64,000 nucleotides of DNA, taken from assembly GCA_032717465.1 (NCBI GenBank), contig CM064691.1, positions 2,358,815-2,422,814 on the forward strand, given 5' to 3'. Positions 42,695-53,431 of the stretch are shown piece after piece; position 1 is the first letter of the stretch; the number at the start of each line of letters is the position of its first letter. Below the pieces are notes generated by a model. It worked only from the letters and a program-made list of their open reading frames with translations, was not told the origin of the DNA and searched no databases. Made by a program: the position numbers and the translations under genes. Origin of the DNA: Coenobita brevimanus (Eukaryota; Arthropoda; Malacostraca; Decapoda; Coenobitidae).

Positions 42695-43170
42695 TCATCC
42701 ATCATCTAATCCTATGTTGCCCCATGAGGAGTGCTGAAGCCCAGGGCTAGGCAAGTTGGTCCTAACATTTAAGATGACAGTAACCAGCCTCACTCATCCC
42801 TGAGTGGCATTATGTAAGCAATCAACCCCAAACCAGCTACACCAGCTCAATCTAACTGAAGTGCCGTACTTACCCACTAAACCACTAGGTGCCATAATAT
42901 GGTTACATGGTTACCACCCAGCAAAGTAAATAGTTTCCTGGTGTACAAGAAACCATTTGGCTTGTCACTCAGTGTACAGTCACCCACAAGCAGAAGGAAG
43001 AGGAAAGAATGAAGGACAGAAGAGGGAGTGTAAAATTATCTGTAGGCAGAAGCAAGAGGAAAGAATGAAGGAAAGAAAAACAGAAGAGGAAGGAAGGAAA
43101 AGAGGAAAGGGCAGACACCCAGAGCTGCACAACACTGAGTGAGTGGATGGTGTGCGCCCTCACCTACTAC
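42695..43170 (-). repeat. SINE family S1 with associated purine-rich segment
   Basis: Reverse complement of the unit at 57796-58310: CCTAGTGGTTTAGTGGGTAA (tRNA A-box-like), CACTCA.GGATGA, and at 42960-43100 GAGGAAAGAATGAAGGA repeats. It inserted in the intron between exons C and D. Confidence 0.6.
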
Positions 43171-43802
43171 TTAAGTTTAATTGCTTCTGCAATATTTTGT
43201 AACTGAACCTGAGAAAGGCATCCCATGCTGAAAGGGCTCAACAAGCCTATAGCAATCCCTTCAATTCAAAATGTCTATCCTCAACTGAATATAATTGCCA
43301 GATGACAAAATTTTTGTGAAGAAAACATTCCCAGGTTCAAGGGGACACCTAATCATCCAACTATCACGTCATTATTCATCATGTAAGGTACTAGGATGGT
43401 GCTGGATAGGGACAACTTAATACACTGGCATTGATATTAATGGGTAGCTCTGAGTTACACAAATGTTCGTCAGCTCCCTCCCTGACCCCCAAAAGGAGAA
43501 AGGTGGACTGCAACAAATGGACAACTTTATCCTGTAGTCCTCTGGGCTCACATCAAGAAGAGTGTGGGGCCACAACAACATCAATGTATATTAATAAAAG
43601 TAGTTACAACCCTGGCCTCATATGAATGTGAACCCAGAAGATTGCAGGTTGAGGCTGTCCTACAGCTGCAGTCCACCATCCTCCTTTCAGGGGTAGGGAG
43701 GGACTTGAAGATGTTTGTATAGCTGCTCAGCAAAGCTGCCCTGTGACATTAGTGCCACTGTGAAATGTCCCCTTTTAGCAACAGCTGTTCAATATACTGT
43801 AC

Positions 43803-43922
43803 CAGAGTGAAGTGATCATTGTGCCGAGCTGCAAAGGAGGTTAACATTGCCAACAGCCTGAAAGCTGCCTCTAGCATCAAACTCCAACAGTGCAAGTCCT
43901 TTGCCAACTGGGGCACATACAG
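43803..43922 (-). CDS. host gene, exon C
   Basis: On the minus strand TTTTTGTATTGCAG precedes 43922 and TCACTCTG|GTACAG ends at 43803. The 40 codons are phase 0 at both ends: LYVPQLAKDLHCWSLMLEA, AFRLLAMLTSFAARHNDHFT, L. The composition suggests an alpha-helical segment. The exon joins in phase with exon B upstream (ends phase 0) and exon D downstream (starts phase 0). It is not repeated in the window and is free of stops, unlike its flanks. The protein is not recognised. The flanking intron toward exon B (8.4 kb) contains a pogo-like MITE, RTE copies and a TTAA element. Confidence 0.7.
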
Positions 43923-44396
43923 CTGCAATACAAAAAGATCTTAGTATACTGTCTTTCCTGATTCTTTTATCCTATTACCTCCACAGTAATTTACTGAAAA
44001 AATTGCCTATATGGTACTGTATCATAGCTCCACTGCTTTGTCTAGAGCTAATTTCCCAGTCTTCCTTAGTTGACAGTACCAACTAAATGAAGAAAGCTGT
44101 GGTATTTTGGAATGTCACGAGCATGTAATGAGGACTTCTCATAGTGTATAAACAAAAATACTTTTAGACAAGGAAACTAGTAAATGTCAATCCTATATTA
44201 CCCCCACTCAAGATGTTGGAGCCTGAGGTTAGCCCAACTTAGTCCATCATATTTAAAGGTAGATGGCATAGCATGTAAGAAAAAGCTCCTATTAGCGCTT
44301 GGGGATCCAACCGATGCAAGGGTGTCCCTCCAATAGGGGCATTCTTCATCAGACATATTATTACAACTGAGTACAGTACTGTATACCATAATTATA

Positions 44397-44917
44397 TACA
44401 GCACCCTCACTAGTTTCACGACATATACTCTCACGAAATTTTGTTTCGTGATGGCAAAGGAATGTTTTTTTTCTAAGACTCTCGTGATTTTCTTACGATT
44501 TTCGTGAGTCCCCGCATCTCCTCAGTCACTTGTTTTGAGCCACCACCGCCATATTTGTGACATCATATCCCAGTGTGGGGGATCAAATGTGGTGGCGGGG
44601 AGCAATGAGGGGGCAGGTGGTAACTAACCACAGCTCCCAGCCTCAGAACTCATCTTCAAGCCCCATCAAGCAGTGCAGCCTAAATGTCAATGTTAGTAAA
44701 TTCTTTGTTCAGTAATATATTATAGGTCTGATTAACTGTATGTAATTTACAGTAGGGGTATTGTGTCATTAATGGCTAGCTATGGGGGAATGAGGTGGCT
44801 AAGCCCAGAACCAAGTACTACTTATTACATGTAAAGTACACTCAGGAGTTTTGTGAGTTTGAGTTTCCCACTGCAATGGTGGTACCAATTAGGTGCGAAA
44901 CTAGTGAGGGTACTGTA
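44397..44917. mobile_element. pogo/Tc1-like MITE with TA target duplication
   Basis: Inverted ends CAGCACCCTCACTAGTTTC (44399) and CAGTACCCTCACTAGTTTC (reverse complement, ending 44915) differ at one base in 19, and TA flanks both. The 517-bp interior (Tcacgaaa..tttcgtga palindromes near 44430) has no coding. Confidence 0.7.
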
Positions 44918-45499
44918 AAGGTAATTTTTAACCCTTCAGCCTAGGGATGTCATTTATACACTTATCACTACCTCCTTTATTTCAATCAACAAACAAAAGA
45001 TTTCTTAAACTGAGGGTTACTTAAGGCTGTGTCATACCATTCCAATAAATAAATCTACATCTGAATATAATAACCAAATGGCAGCAAAAATAAAGTACTG
45101 TAATGAAATGACAACATACTGAGAGGGGGGTCAAAACACCTGAGGAGATATGTAATACTGTAGCCAGGCTGCACTTCACTTTCAACAACACAAATAGCAA
45201 CTAGATTAACAAAAAATAAATTTAAAAAAATTAAAAAGTCAGAATTCTATTACTGTACAGTACTTTCTATCATGTACATACCCCAATAATGTCAAAAACA
45301 AGAGCTCTGCCTTCCCCTATGCAATCTTGTTAAATTGGGTAACTTTTGATTTTAGAAGTCATCTCTTGCTTTTCACAGGTTTCCTTTCGCTAATTTCAGC
45401 TACTCAAAGGTTAATAATCCATCTCAAAATACACTTGTCTAAAGTGTATTATGCACTGATTTCACAACTTGTGTCATTAATCATCTGAAAATACACTAA

Positions 45500-45670
45500 A
45501 CACCAAGATTGTAATGTCTACTGATTGTGGGACACGAAAAAGGGTTTTTAGCGAATTGCATACTGTTGTTAATGTATGGCAATATGGGCACTTTTAGTGG
45601 GTTTTTCATCATAAAAATTCACTAATAGCAGATGTTTTTCCTAACACCTGTACAGTGAGGGACAACTGTA
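45500..45670 (-). repeat. one-ended Tigger-like terminal fragment
   Basis: The right end reads, reverse complemented, CAGTTGTCCCTCACTGTA with TA beyond it, typical of Tigger ends. The matching left end was not found. A similar single end (CAGTGCTCCCTTGGTTATT) is at 46303-46321. Confidence 0.3.
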
Positions 45671-45786
45671 TACTCTGACTATCTCCACTCAATTTTATCT
45701 GGCAGACCTTCAGTACTGAAGGTGTTAATGAAGGTTGTTTAACCCCTCCATTTTGAGAAGGGCCTGCGAGCTGAATGGAATCATCA

Positions 45787-45794
45787 GGGGGGGG

Positions 45795-45829
<35 letters not shown>
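45787..45829 (+). repeat. poly(A) run
   Basis: GGGGGGG followed by about 36 A; no element could be assigned to it. Confidence 0.9.
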
Positions 45830-45832
<3 letters not shown>

Positions 45833-46639
45833 AAATGTTGGTGTTATGACTGCATTGCATTTGTCTACAACAAATAAAATCATATGAAAATACGCAGGTT
45901 ATAATTCTTGCATACATTCCACCTGTAGATATGAACCAGCAAGGACTTAACTGCTTCACTGAGCTTATGTCTTTACTTTTGCTACCTCCAGATGACTTTA
46001 TTCAAATTACAAACAACCCAGTATTCTTCTTAAATTCCTATCTCTTGATAATTCTATTCAGCTTAGTAGATGCATTTGTAATTGGACATGTTCAATATTG
46101 CAATCAATAGCCTACTGAATCTGGATAACACCCTTTTCAGTTTATTCATGCTGCTCCCAGAGTTTTCATTCAAACTTAGAACTGCATCTCTTACTGAAGG
46201 GGTTTACTGACCTGTGCACTGCAGCTCAATGTAAATCTGCAGTGCCTGTGGTATGAGGAATCCTACTTATTTTGTCATACTGGTTCAAACAGAATGTAAT
46301 GAAGCAGTGCTCCCTTGGTTATTGGCCACCTGGTTACAGCAGTTTTCGCTGTCACTGCTACATGTAAATCTGCACTCCTGCCGTTATGTGCATTTTTTTT
46401 CCCATTTATCATGCACCTGAGCTGGTCTTTGCTGACAATGGTGGTGCAAAATCTATGGTTTCTGATGCCTCTGATGGATTCAAAGATGATGCCCTACTCT
46501 AAGAGTTAATCCCAGGTGATGGAGACCACTAACTCTTCACCCCCTAGCCTCAAAACCCTTTACCTCAAGCCAATCTCAAATATTTATATGGTATGCATTT
46601 CTTCCATATTGAGCCCTTTTCATCATTTGCTAGGAATGG

Positions 46640-47604
46640 TTGCTGATACAAGGTCCATGAGAGGACGATGTGGAGGTGTGTCAAATCAAATGACTGTGGT
46701 ACGCAAGATTAACCTGACAGGAGTGAGGTGGACCAGGAGAGAGAAGAGCAGTCAGGGAGAAAGACCGAAAGTTAAGAAGCTAAGGATCAAAGAAATGCCA
46801 GATGAACACAGGACCAAAGTATGGGAGGAACTGGAATCCCAGGGAAGAGGAATGAAATAGATCTGGACAGCCTGTGGAATGCATATAGGGATTGCTTTGT
46901 TAGGAAAGCTAAAGCGGTGTGTGGCACAGCAAGAGTAACAACACAGAAGAAAGGTAAGGCACGGTGGGATGAAGAGGTTAACAGAGCAGTGGAGGAAAAG
47001 AGGAAGAAGTAGCCAGAGTGGTTACAAGATAGGGATTCAACTGAAATAAGAACTGAATATATCGAGAGCAAGAAGCACATAAAATGACTAGTGAAGAGGA
47101 AAAAGGTGGAGGTAAATGATGATCAAGGAAGAAAAATGAATGCAAATTACTCTGAAAATAGGAAGATATTCAGGAGTGAGGTGTGGAAATATAGAAATGA
47201 CAGTGGAAAGAAATGTGAAAGTGTGAAGGATGTGAGTGGTAGATTATTAACCCACGGGGATGAAGTAAGGACCAGATGGAAAGAATATTTTGAAAGCCTG
47301 ATGAATGGGAATGGAGAGAGCGGAGCTGCTGTAAACACGACTGGTTTTGGGGGTGTACAGAGAAGGAATGCAGTTTCAGGAAACGTGACACTCACACAGG
47401 TGAAGAAAGCTGTGAAGCGGATGAAAAATGGGAAAGCAGCTGGGGCTGATAAGGTGTATATATGCAGAGATAATTAAGTGTAGTGGAAAGAGCGGAATGA
47501 CGTGCTTGCTGGAGATATGTAAGAAGGCATGGATGAATGAAACTGGGCCTGCAGGGTGGAAAAAAAGGCTGTGATTGTACCCCTGTACAAAAATAAAGGT
47601 GTGC
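46640..47604 (+). pseudogene. RTE-type element, endonuclease end to RT start
   Basis: Codes RGRCGGVSNQMTVVRKINL, where an SDH endonuclease motif would be expected (SNQ here), then linker HRTKVWEELESQGRGMK, WKEYFESLMNGNGESG, the RT entry VKKAVKRMKNGKAAGADKV, and, after frameshifts, CLLEICKKAWMNETGPAGW and PLYKNKG. It stops abruptly near 47604 and appears to continue at 48526. Confidence 0.7.
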
Positions 47605-48525
47605 GAAGTGAGTTCATTTGGTTTCGTTTTTAAAGGCTCCAACATGCTCTCATGCATCGGCCTTAGTCACCTAATGGTGGCTCTCCATGCTGAGCGATCT
47701 ATTGCAGCCTCCCTGTTCAGTCCCTTAACACTGAGGTCACACTTAATGACCTAGTCCCATGTCTTTCTCGGTCTACCCCTCATAACCCCACCCCCTATAT
47801 TAACACGTCTCACCTTCCTCACCCAATTATCATCCCCCATCCTCTCCACATGTCCAGACCATCTCAATCTACCTCTCCTCATCACAACACCAATACACTC
47901 CAGTCCCATCCTACCTCTCAACTCTTTCACTTTAAACCCAGCCCCCCCAGACCTTGCACGCAGGGACGCACTGCATATCCACCTAATCATTGTCATTTCT
48001 GTATGTCTGAGCCTGCAAATATCCTCCTCCTTCACTGCCCAGGTCTCACTACCATACAGCATTACACTCCTAACCATGTTGCATACAAAGAACCCTTAGC
48101 TCGTAGGGAGAGTCCTCTCAATGTCAGGAGAGGCAAGAGCTCCCTGAACTTCTTCCAACCACTTCTCACCCTAGTCACAGAGTTAGCTCCAGCCCCACCT
48201 CCAGCACACAACATGTCTCCCAAATAACAAAACTCTTCCACACACTCAAGAGACTCACCAGCAAGTTCAATCCTTTCACGCCTGACAAGCTCCATCTGCT
48301 CTCCCCGACACGCTGTACATATAAAATCAGCATTATCTCGCAGTCTACCTCTGATACCACTACATCTCTTGTGCACCCATTTATCACAAACACCGCACAA
48401 GATGGAATTACTTCCCACGCCCTTGTGGCAAACTGCACATGGCCACTCTTCCTCATCTTTGACAGTACCACTACCAACCCTAGATATCATCACTCTGCAA
48501 GAATTATCATGGCACAAGTTCAATA
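47605..48525 (-). pseudogene. RTE-B: PHD-like zinc finger, thumb and 3' end
   Basis: Minus-strand 3' half. From 48523: SCRVMISRVGSG, then a Cys/His cluster WPCAVCHKGV, ILCGVCDKWVHKRCSGI, FICTACRGE, a C4-H-C3 pattern as in PHD-type fingers, then EFCYLGDMLCAGGGA and RSVMLYGSETWAVKEED, LRWSGHVERM, GRPRKTWD. The 3' UTR ends with GGCTCCAACATGC. A frameshift near 48070 separates finger and thumb. Such Cys-rich insertions between palm and thumb occur in some RTE-like families (recalled, not checked). Confidence 0.75.
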
Positions 48526-48722
48526 AGTGTTGTTGGGAAGGTATATGGAAGAATTCTTATAGAGAATGTAAGAGAGATACCAGAAATCCTAGTGAATGAT
48601 GAAGAGGGTGGCTTTAGGAGTGGCAGAGGATTGGATCAAATACAGTATTTGCGGTGAGACAGATAGTGGAAAAGGCTTGTGAGAAGGGCTACAAGGTGTT
48701 TATGGCATTTATGAATCTGGAT
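48526..48722 (+). pseudogene. RTE fragment continuing 46640-47604
   Basis: Plus-strand codons VYGRILIENVREIPEILVND, EEGGFRSGRGLDQ, then KACEKGYKVFMAFMNLD: the RT blocks that should follow PLYKNKG of the upstream fragment. It is bounded on both sides by minus-strand RTE-B sequence. Confidence 0.7.
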
Positions 48723-50190
48723 CTCCACTTCCCAAATCTTTCCTCTGACTCCCTTTCATTCTCTACAATCAACACCAAATCATCAGCATATATCTCCCAC
48801 AGACGTCCATCTCTGAAGTTATATAAGAGGGCTTCAAGCACCATGATAATAACGGGCTCAATACTGACCCCTGATGCACACCAAAATGAAAGGAAAACTC
48901 TTCACTCAAATCTCCATTCACTCTCACCTGGGCGCAAGCACCCACAGACATGGCCATAACCACTCTAACCAGCCACTCCTTGATCCTAAGCTTTCTCACT
49001 GCCCTCTTCACCACATCCCTAGGGACTCTGTCAGAGGCCTTCTCCAAATCAACAAAAACAAACCAATATCCCTTTCCTATATTTTTTTCCTGAAGCTGTC
49101 GAACAATGAATATGGAACCAGTGGTCCCTTTGCCCGGCATAAACCCAAACTGGATCTAATCAATATTCACTCTTTCTCTAATCATACCTTCTAGGACTCT
49201 CTCCATTACCTTCATTATCTGGTCCAAAAGTTCTATGCATCTATAATTTCCCCTTTTCAGGGCATCAACCTTCCCCTTTACAATCACACTCTACAGCCAG
49301 TCATCTGGGACAACACACTCATATATAATCATATTTAGCAAATCAGTAACTAACCCCACTCTATATTTTCTGAGGCTTTCAGCATTTCAGCAGTCAACCC
49401 AGACACACTTGCCTTCCCCAACTACATCCTGCCTATTGCCCTGCTCACAGTAGCAGGGCAAATGGCCCTTGATCAAGGACCAAGGGCCAAAAACTGGGAA
49501 AGCTGACTCCAAACCTTCCCTGTTGCAGTCAAACTCCTCATTCAGCAACCGGTTATAATGGTTTCTCCAGATGTTTTTCACATCCTCACTGTTCACCACT
49601 ATCTTTCCTCCATCAGGCTTCACACACTGCTCCCCTATAATATCCCTGTTTTTCCACTTGATCTGTTTTACCACCTCAAGTATCATATTCTCCATTTCAA
49701 AATGACTTTTGTTATCCAGTAAACATCTCTGAGACTCATATTTTGCCCTGTATACCTCTTTTCTAGTCCCTATGCATGGCAGTCAAGTATTCCTCTCTGT
49801 TATTATCCCTTTTCCATTCCTGGAAAAGCCTTCTTTTCTCCTTAACTGTAGCTTTTACACCATCATCCCACCAACAAGTTACCTTATGTCTTGGGGGTCC
49901 CTTTGTCTATCCACACAATGAATCAGTAACTCTTAGGAGATTGTTCTTGTGAGCTCCGTACTGTTCATTAACACTTGTCAACATCTCCCTGCTCAGCCAC
50001 CACGCTACTCATCTCATTACAGAAGGCATCGCTTACTACCTAGTTTTTCAACTTCCATATTTCCCTCCTAGGTGCACAAGTCCTCTCCTTCACCACCTGG
50101 TCCTCAAGCACCATATCACATATTGGTGACTTGTGTTGCTGCACACACTCTTCACTCTCTATAACTTTAACATCCCTCATTATTGTCAGA
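48723..50190 (-). pseudogene. RTE-B: endonuclease end and reverse transcriptase
   Basis: Minus strand. Near 50100-50180 codons read EECVQQHKSPICDMVLEDQV (endonuclease-RT linker region); at 49387-49695 NSEDVKNIWRNHYNRLLNEEF; then MPGKGTTGSIFIVRQLQEKN, FVFVDLEKASDRVPRDVV, RVNGDLSEEFSFHFGVHQGS, VLSPLL, and DLVLIVENERESEERFGKW after the expected YAD. It breaks at 48723; the natural continuation is at 48525. Several frameshifts and stops are present. Confidence 0.75.
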
Positions 50191-51012
50191 AAATGTAAGT
50201 TTTCTACTAGGCTCTGGCATTCTGGACTTGTACTGGTGAGAGGTTATTTAAGGACTGTTCACATCTGAAACAGTGGAGTTTTAGTCAGTAACTGGCAGAG
50301 CGATTGTGTGCAAGACAGTTTAAGTTTTTCGTTGGTAAATAGTCGGTGGGTCAGTGGCGTATGGGCAGTGATACAGTGAGTCTGTGACAGAGTTAGTGAG
50401 TCAGACAGTGAGAATTAACAAGTGAAGGATGGAGTAGTCAATCATAGCAGGTGAGAGTTAGTCAGCTGGTGAACGGACAGCGAATGAGTAGTAGTGGGCG
50501 AAGGACAGAGTTAATGTGAGAGAGGAAAGCCAGTGTTTTGCAGCTGTACCTATAAGGAATAAAACCCAGAAGTGTTCCTCTGTCTTTGATTAACCACATG
50601 GCCTGTCTAAGTGTCATACTCAACATATCTATGAATCCTTATGGTTGTAATGATATGTATGACTATGGTATAGAGTTTCATGATTTTAATTATTACATAT
50701 AAAAATAATGAAACTAGTGACTGGTGAACAGTACTGAATGGAGACACTGAAAGGTGAGTGTGCAACTGTGTAAATATGACTACATTAAGCTAAGGGTTTA
50801 ATGGCTGTTGGTTAGATGTTGGTTAGGAGCCCCAAGATTTTTTCCCACAGAGTTGTTCCTCCCAAAAATGGTGCATCCTATATGATGCAGTGTCTTATAT
50901 GATGAAAATACAATAAACCTATATCAATTTTCAGGTCAATTTATGGAATAGTTTAGCTGCTGCAGTTTTTTTAATTTTGTCATTCTGGATCACACACACA
51001 TATACACACACA
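50191..51012. other. no recognised feature
   Basis: Bases 50330-50540 are rich in GTGAG/CAGTGAG units; the rest is AT-rich. No gene or element recognised. Confidence 0.5.
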
Positions 51013-52047
51013 TTAACCCTTTAACCGCGGGTGTCATTCCAGAATGACGTTGCAAAAACTGGACCAAACCGCGGGTGTCATTCTCGAATGTTTGTGAATA
51101 TTTTGAATACCCCGCGTTTTTTCCGTGCGCCAATTGTTTCAAGGGAGAGTAGCTATTAAGTTCTTTCACTCCAGCCGACCCCCACCTCCCTCTTCCCCCC
51201 CCTGGGGCCCCACCTCCCACCCCCTGGGCCCCCCACCCCACCCCTGACCAAGCGCGCATCAGTATCTGTCCAGCTGTGTGAGTGACAACACATGTTGATG
51301 TGGCAGTGAAGTGCAGGCAATTACAGTGCCTTTTACCTGTCTCAGTGAACACAGAGTGGGTGTTTATCGTATGTGCAGTGTTCATATATGTTTATAGTAT
51401 TATTATCAGAATGTGATTGGCATTTGGTAATGGTGTGTGAGCGAAAAATAGTGATTACAACACCGCTGATGTGGCAGTGAAGTGCAGGCAATTACAGTGC
51501 CTTTTACCTGCCTCAGTGAACACAGAGTGGGTGTTTATCGTATGTGCAGTGTTCATATATGTTTATAGTATTATTATCAGAATGAGGTTGGCATTTGGTA
51601 ATGGTGTGTGAGCGAAAAATAGTGATTACAACACCGCTGATGTGGCAGTGAAGTGCAGGTAATTACAGTGCCTTTTACCTGCCTCAGTGAACACAGAGTG
51701 GGTGTTTATCGTATGTGCAGTGTTGATATATGTTTATAGTATTATTATCAGAATGAGGTTGGCATTTGGTAATGGTGTATGAGCGAAGGTAATGATGTGT
51801 GAGCGAAAAATAGTGATTTTACACCCCTCACTTCTAACGGCACTGCCCGTCCTGTGAAAGTCAACAAAGTCATGAAACTTACATCAATGGAAAGCTGAAG
51901 GTTAGTACTTTCTAATGGTACCTTATTTTTTTCTCTAGCTTTATTCTGTGCAGAGTTATTAAGGTTTAAAGGTTTGTTTACATTTGGCTGAAACCCCCGC
52001 GGGAGAGGACAGTCAGACCAAAACAATACCCGCGGTTAAAGGGTTAA
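51013..52047. mobile_element. TTAA-flanked piggyBac-like MITE with internal 171-bp repeats
   Basis: TTAA at 51013-51016 and 52044-52047, with perfect 16-bp inverted ends CCCTTTAACCGCGGGT. A subterminal direct repeat of CCGCGGGTGTCATTC lies at 51025 and 51068. Three tandem copies of a 171-bp unit start at 51297, 51468 and 51639. The element is 1027 bp with no transposase coding. It lies in the intron between exons B and C. Confidence 0.75.
51297..51825 (+). repeat. 171-bp tandem repeat, three copies
   Basis: Units begin GATGTGGCAGTGAAGTGCAG and include GGGTGTTTATCGTATGTGCA and GTGTGAGCGAAAAATAGTGA. Copies differ at only a few positions, so the amplification is recent. Confidence 0.85.
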
Positions 52048-52358
52048 AAAAAAAAAAATAATATTGTAATACTGTAATAACAATAATAAAATATAATAAT
52101 AAAAATAAATGCATGTATATTACCTTATCCAAAGACCAGTTTTATAGGAATAATCCTGAAGAGAGCATGCTGCAGGGACTGAACATAGCCTTCACTAATC
52201 CTTTCCCTACTAGATAGCCTTCTTATTTAATCATCAGTGGGTGAAGAGAAAAATTTTAAATGTCATCAAAACAAAAGGGTCAGCATGTCATACAATTAAA
52301 TATGATGGTAAGGAGATGGTATGGAATTTCCTTAACTGATGGAGCTACTGAGACTAAC

Positions 52359-52452
52359 CGTGTGGAGGATTGATAAGTTGTCCAGGAACATGTCCCACGA
52401 ACAGTCCATCTGGGTGGCTACATCCCTCTTATCCACCTTCACCACAACCTTA
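52359..52452 (-). CDS. host gene, exon B
   Basis: The acceptor on the minus strand is CCCTTTTCCACCTTAG, exon start 52452; the donor is CCACACG|GTTAGT, exon end 52359. It has one base, then 31 codons: KVVVKVDKRDVATQMDCSW, DMFLDNLSILHT. The first base (T) joins TG at the end of exon A to make Cys; the phase-0 end matches exon C. No stops in this frame. The flanks (TTAA element on one side, SINE-like repeats on the other) are unrelated. The protein is not recognised. Confidence 0.65.
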
Positions 52453-52494
52453 CTAAGGTGGAAAAGGGAACCGATAATGATACACTAAAAGATA

Positions 52495-52675
52495 ATGTCC
52501 ATCATCATCATCATCACAACCTCTTTTTCCCACCTAAGGATGGGGTGAGGCACACACAAGAAAACGAGAAGACAATTACGGGGAAACTAATCAGTGGTAT
52601 GCGAAGTGAAATGGGTCACACTCATTTGTTAATTATTCAAGCTCCAGGAATCATGACTCTACTGCACATGCGTAC

Positions 52676-52680
<5 letters not shown>
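52495..52680 (-). repeat. SINE-like repeat S2
   Basis: CATCATCATCATCATCACAA then TTTTTCCCACCTAAGGATGG; on the minus strand this is a 3' end with a GATGATG tail. Shares ATTCAAGCTCCAGGAATCAT with the copies at 3640 and 53094. Confidence 0.45.

Positions 52681-52717
<37 letters not shown>
52679..52717 (+). repeat. poly(A) run
   Basis: About 38 A; at the edge of the S2 repeat. Confidence 0.9.
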
Positions 52718-52719
<2 letters not shown>

Positions 52720-52889
52720 ATTAGCCTTTGCTAAAAGCTGCTTCCAACAAAAAAAAATTACCTATCAAAGCTCCACTACTACATATACAGCTGATTTGCC
52801 AGGTTCCCATGAAGTACAGGTACGCTGTAGCGTGCAAAAAAAAAGCTTGGGATATTATGGAACACGTAATGTCATACTGTACTGTACTG

Positions 52890-52935
52890 TTTACAAAGGC
52901 TCCAACACACACGTATGCATCGGCCTTGGTCACCT
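52890..52935 (-). repeat. RTE-B 3'-end relic
   Basis: AAAGGCTCCAACACACACGT then GGCCTTGGTCACCTAATGG, as at 47630 and 54200. Confidence 0.5.
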
Positions 52936-53044
52936 AATGGCAAATAAAGCACATCATAATCCTACCTCTCTCTTTACCATAAACAATGCATAGTATGGGA
53001 GGGAGCCAGACACAGGAAAGGAAAGTACAGAAGTAAGAACTCTA

Positions 53045-53300
53045 TCAAAAGAGTGCCCAGTATTCTTGGGCCACACATCTATCGACTCACCATTCAAGCC
53101 TTCAAAATTCTTGGTTCCACCTCACATGCCAAACACCGCACACAAAAACCTGGCAGTCTAGAAAAAACATGATCATTATCATCTTCATCCTGATCTTTTT
53201 CCCACCTATGAATGGGGTTAGGTCTGATCCAGAGAATAAAGAAAAGGAAAGCATAAAACAAAGGGAGAACTATCATATATGCTAATGCCTGCAATCACTG
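53045..53300 (-). repeat. SINE-like repeat S2
   Basis: CCATTCAAGCCTTCAAAATT, CACCTCACATGCCAAACACC and TTTTTCCCACCTATGAATGG are shared with 38440-38530 and 3486-3665. Confidence 0.45.
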
Positions 53301-53431
53301 CACATATTACAGACTACAATGTGCCAAACACTAACTCACACATCATCTATACCCCCAGATTCCTTGCTGTGCATGTGTGCATGCACAGGCACACGTTGCA
53401 TTAGTGCGCGCATGCATGTGCCAGATTGTGT

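Larger units (their letters stand above)
41550..46220 (+). repeat. degenerate ~100-bp interspersed repeat (several copies)
   Basis: Related segments at about 41555-41640, 41740-41875, 43195-43300, 44985-45085, 45700-45790, 45945-46010 and 46130-46215. A typical copy has AAAGGCTTCTTCTACTGAAC, GGTTTATTAAGGCTATGTC and CTGAATAAAACTGTCAGG. All are in the same orientation, suggesting an old local amplification later split by insertions. The coordinates span the whole cluster, which also contains two host exons and other repeats. Confidence 0.4.

Noticed and set aside
44198..44434. 78-codon minus-strand frame (MSDEECPYWRDTLASVGS part) as a host exon
   Set aside because: No acceptor or donor with matching phase; it partly overlaps the end of the pogo-like MITE.
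41740..46220. CRISPR-like array from regularly recurring motifs
   Set aside because: Repeats are diverged, irregularly spaced and in eukaryotic DNA with introns and retrotransposons.
51297..51825. 171-bp repeats as alpha-satellite
   Set aside because: Only the period agrees with primate alpha-satellite; the sequence and arthropod context do not.
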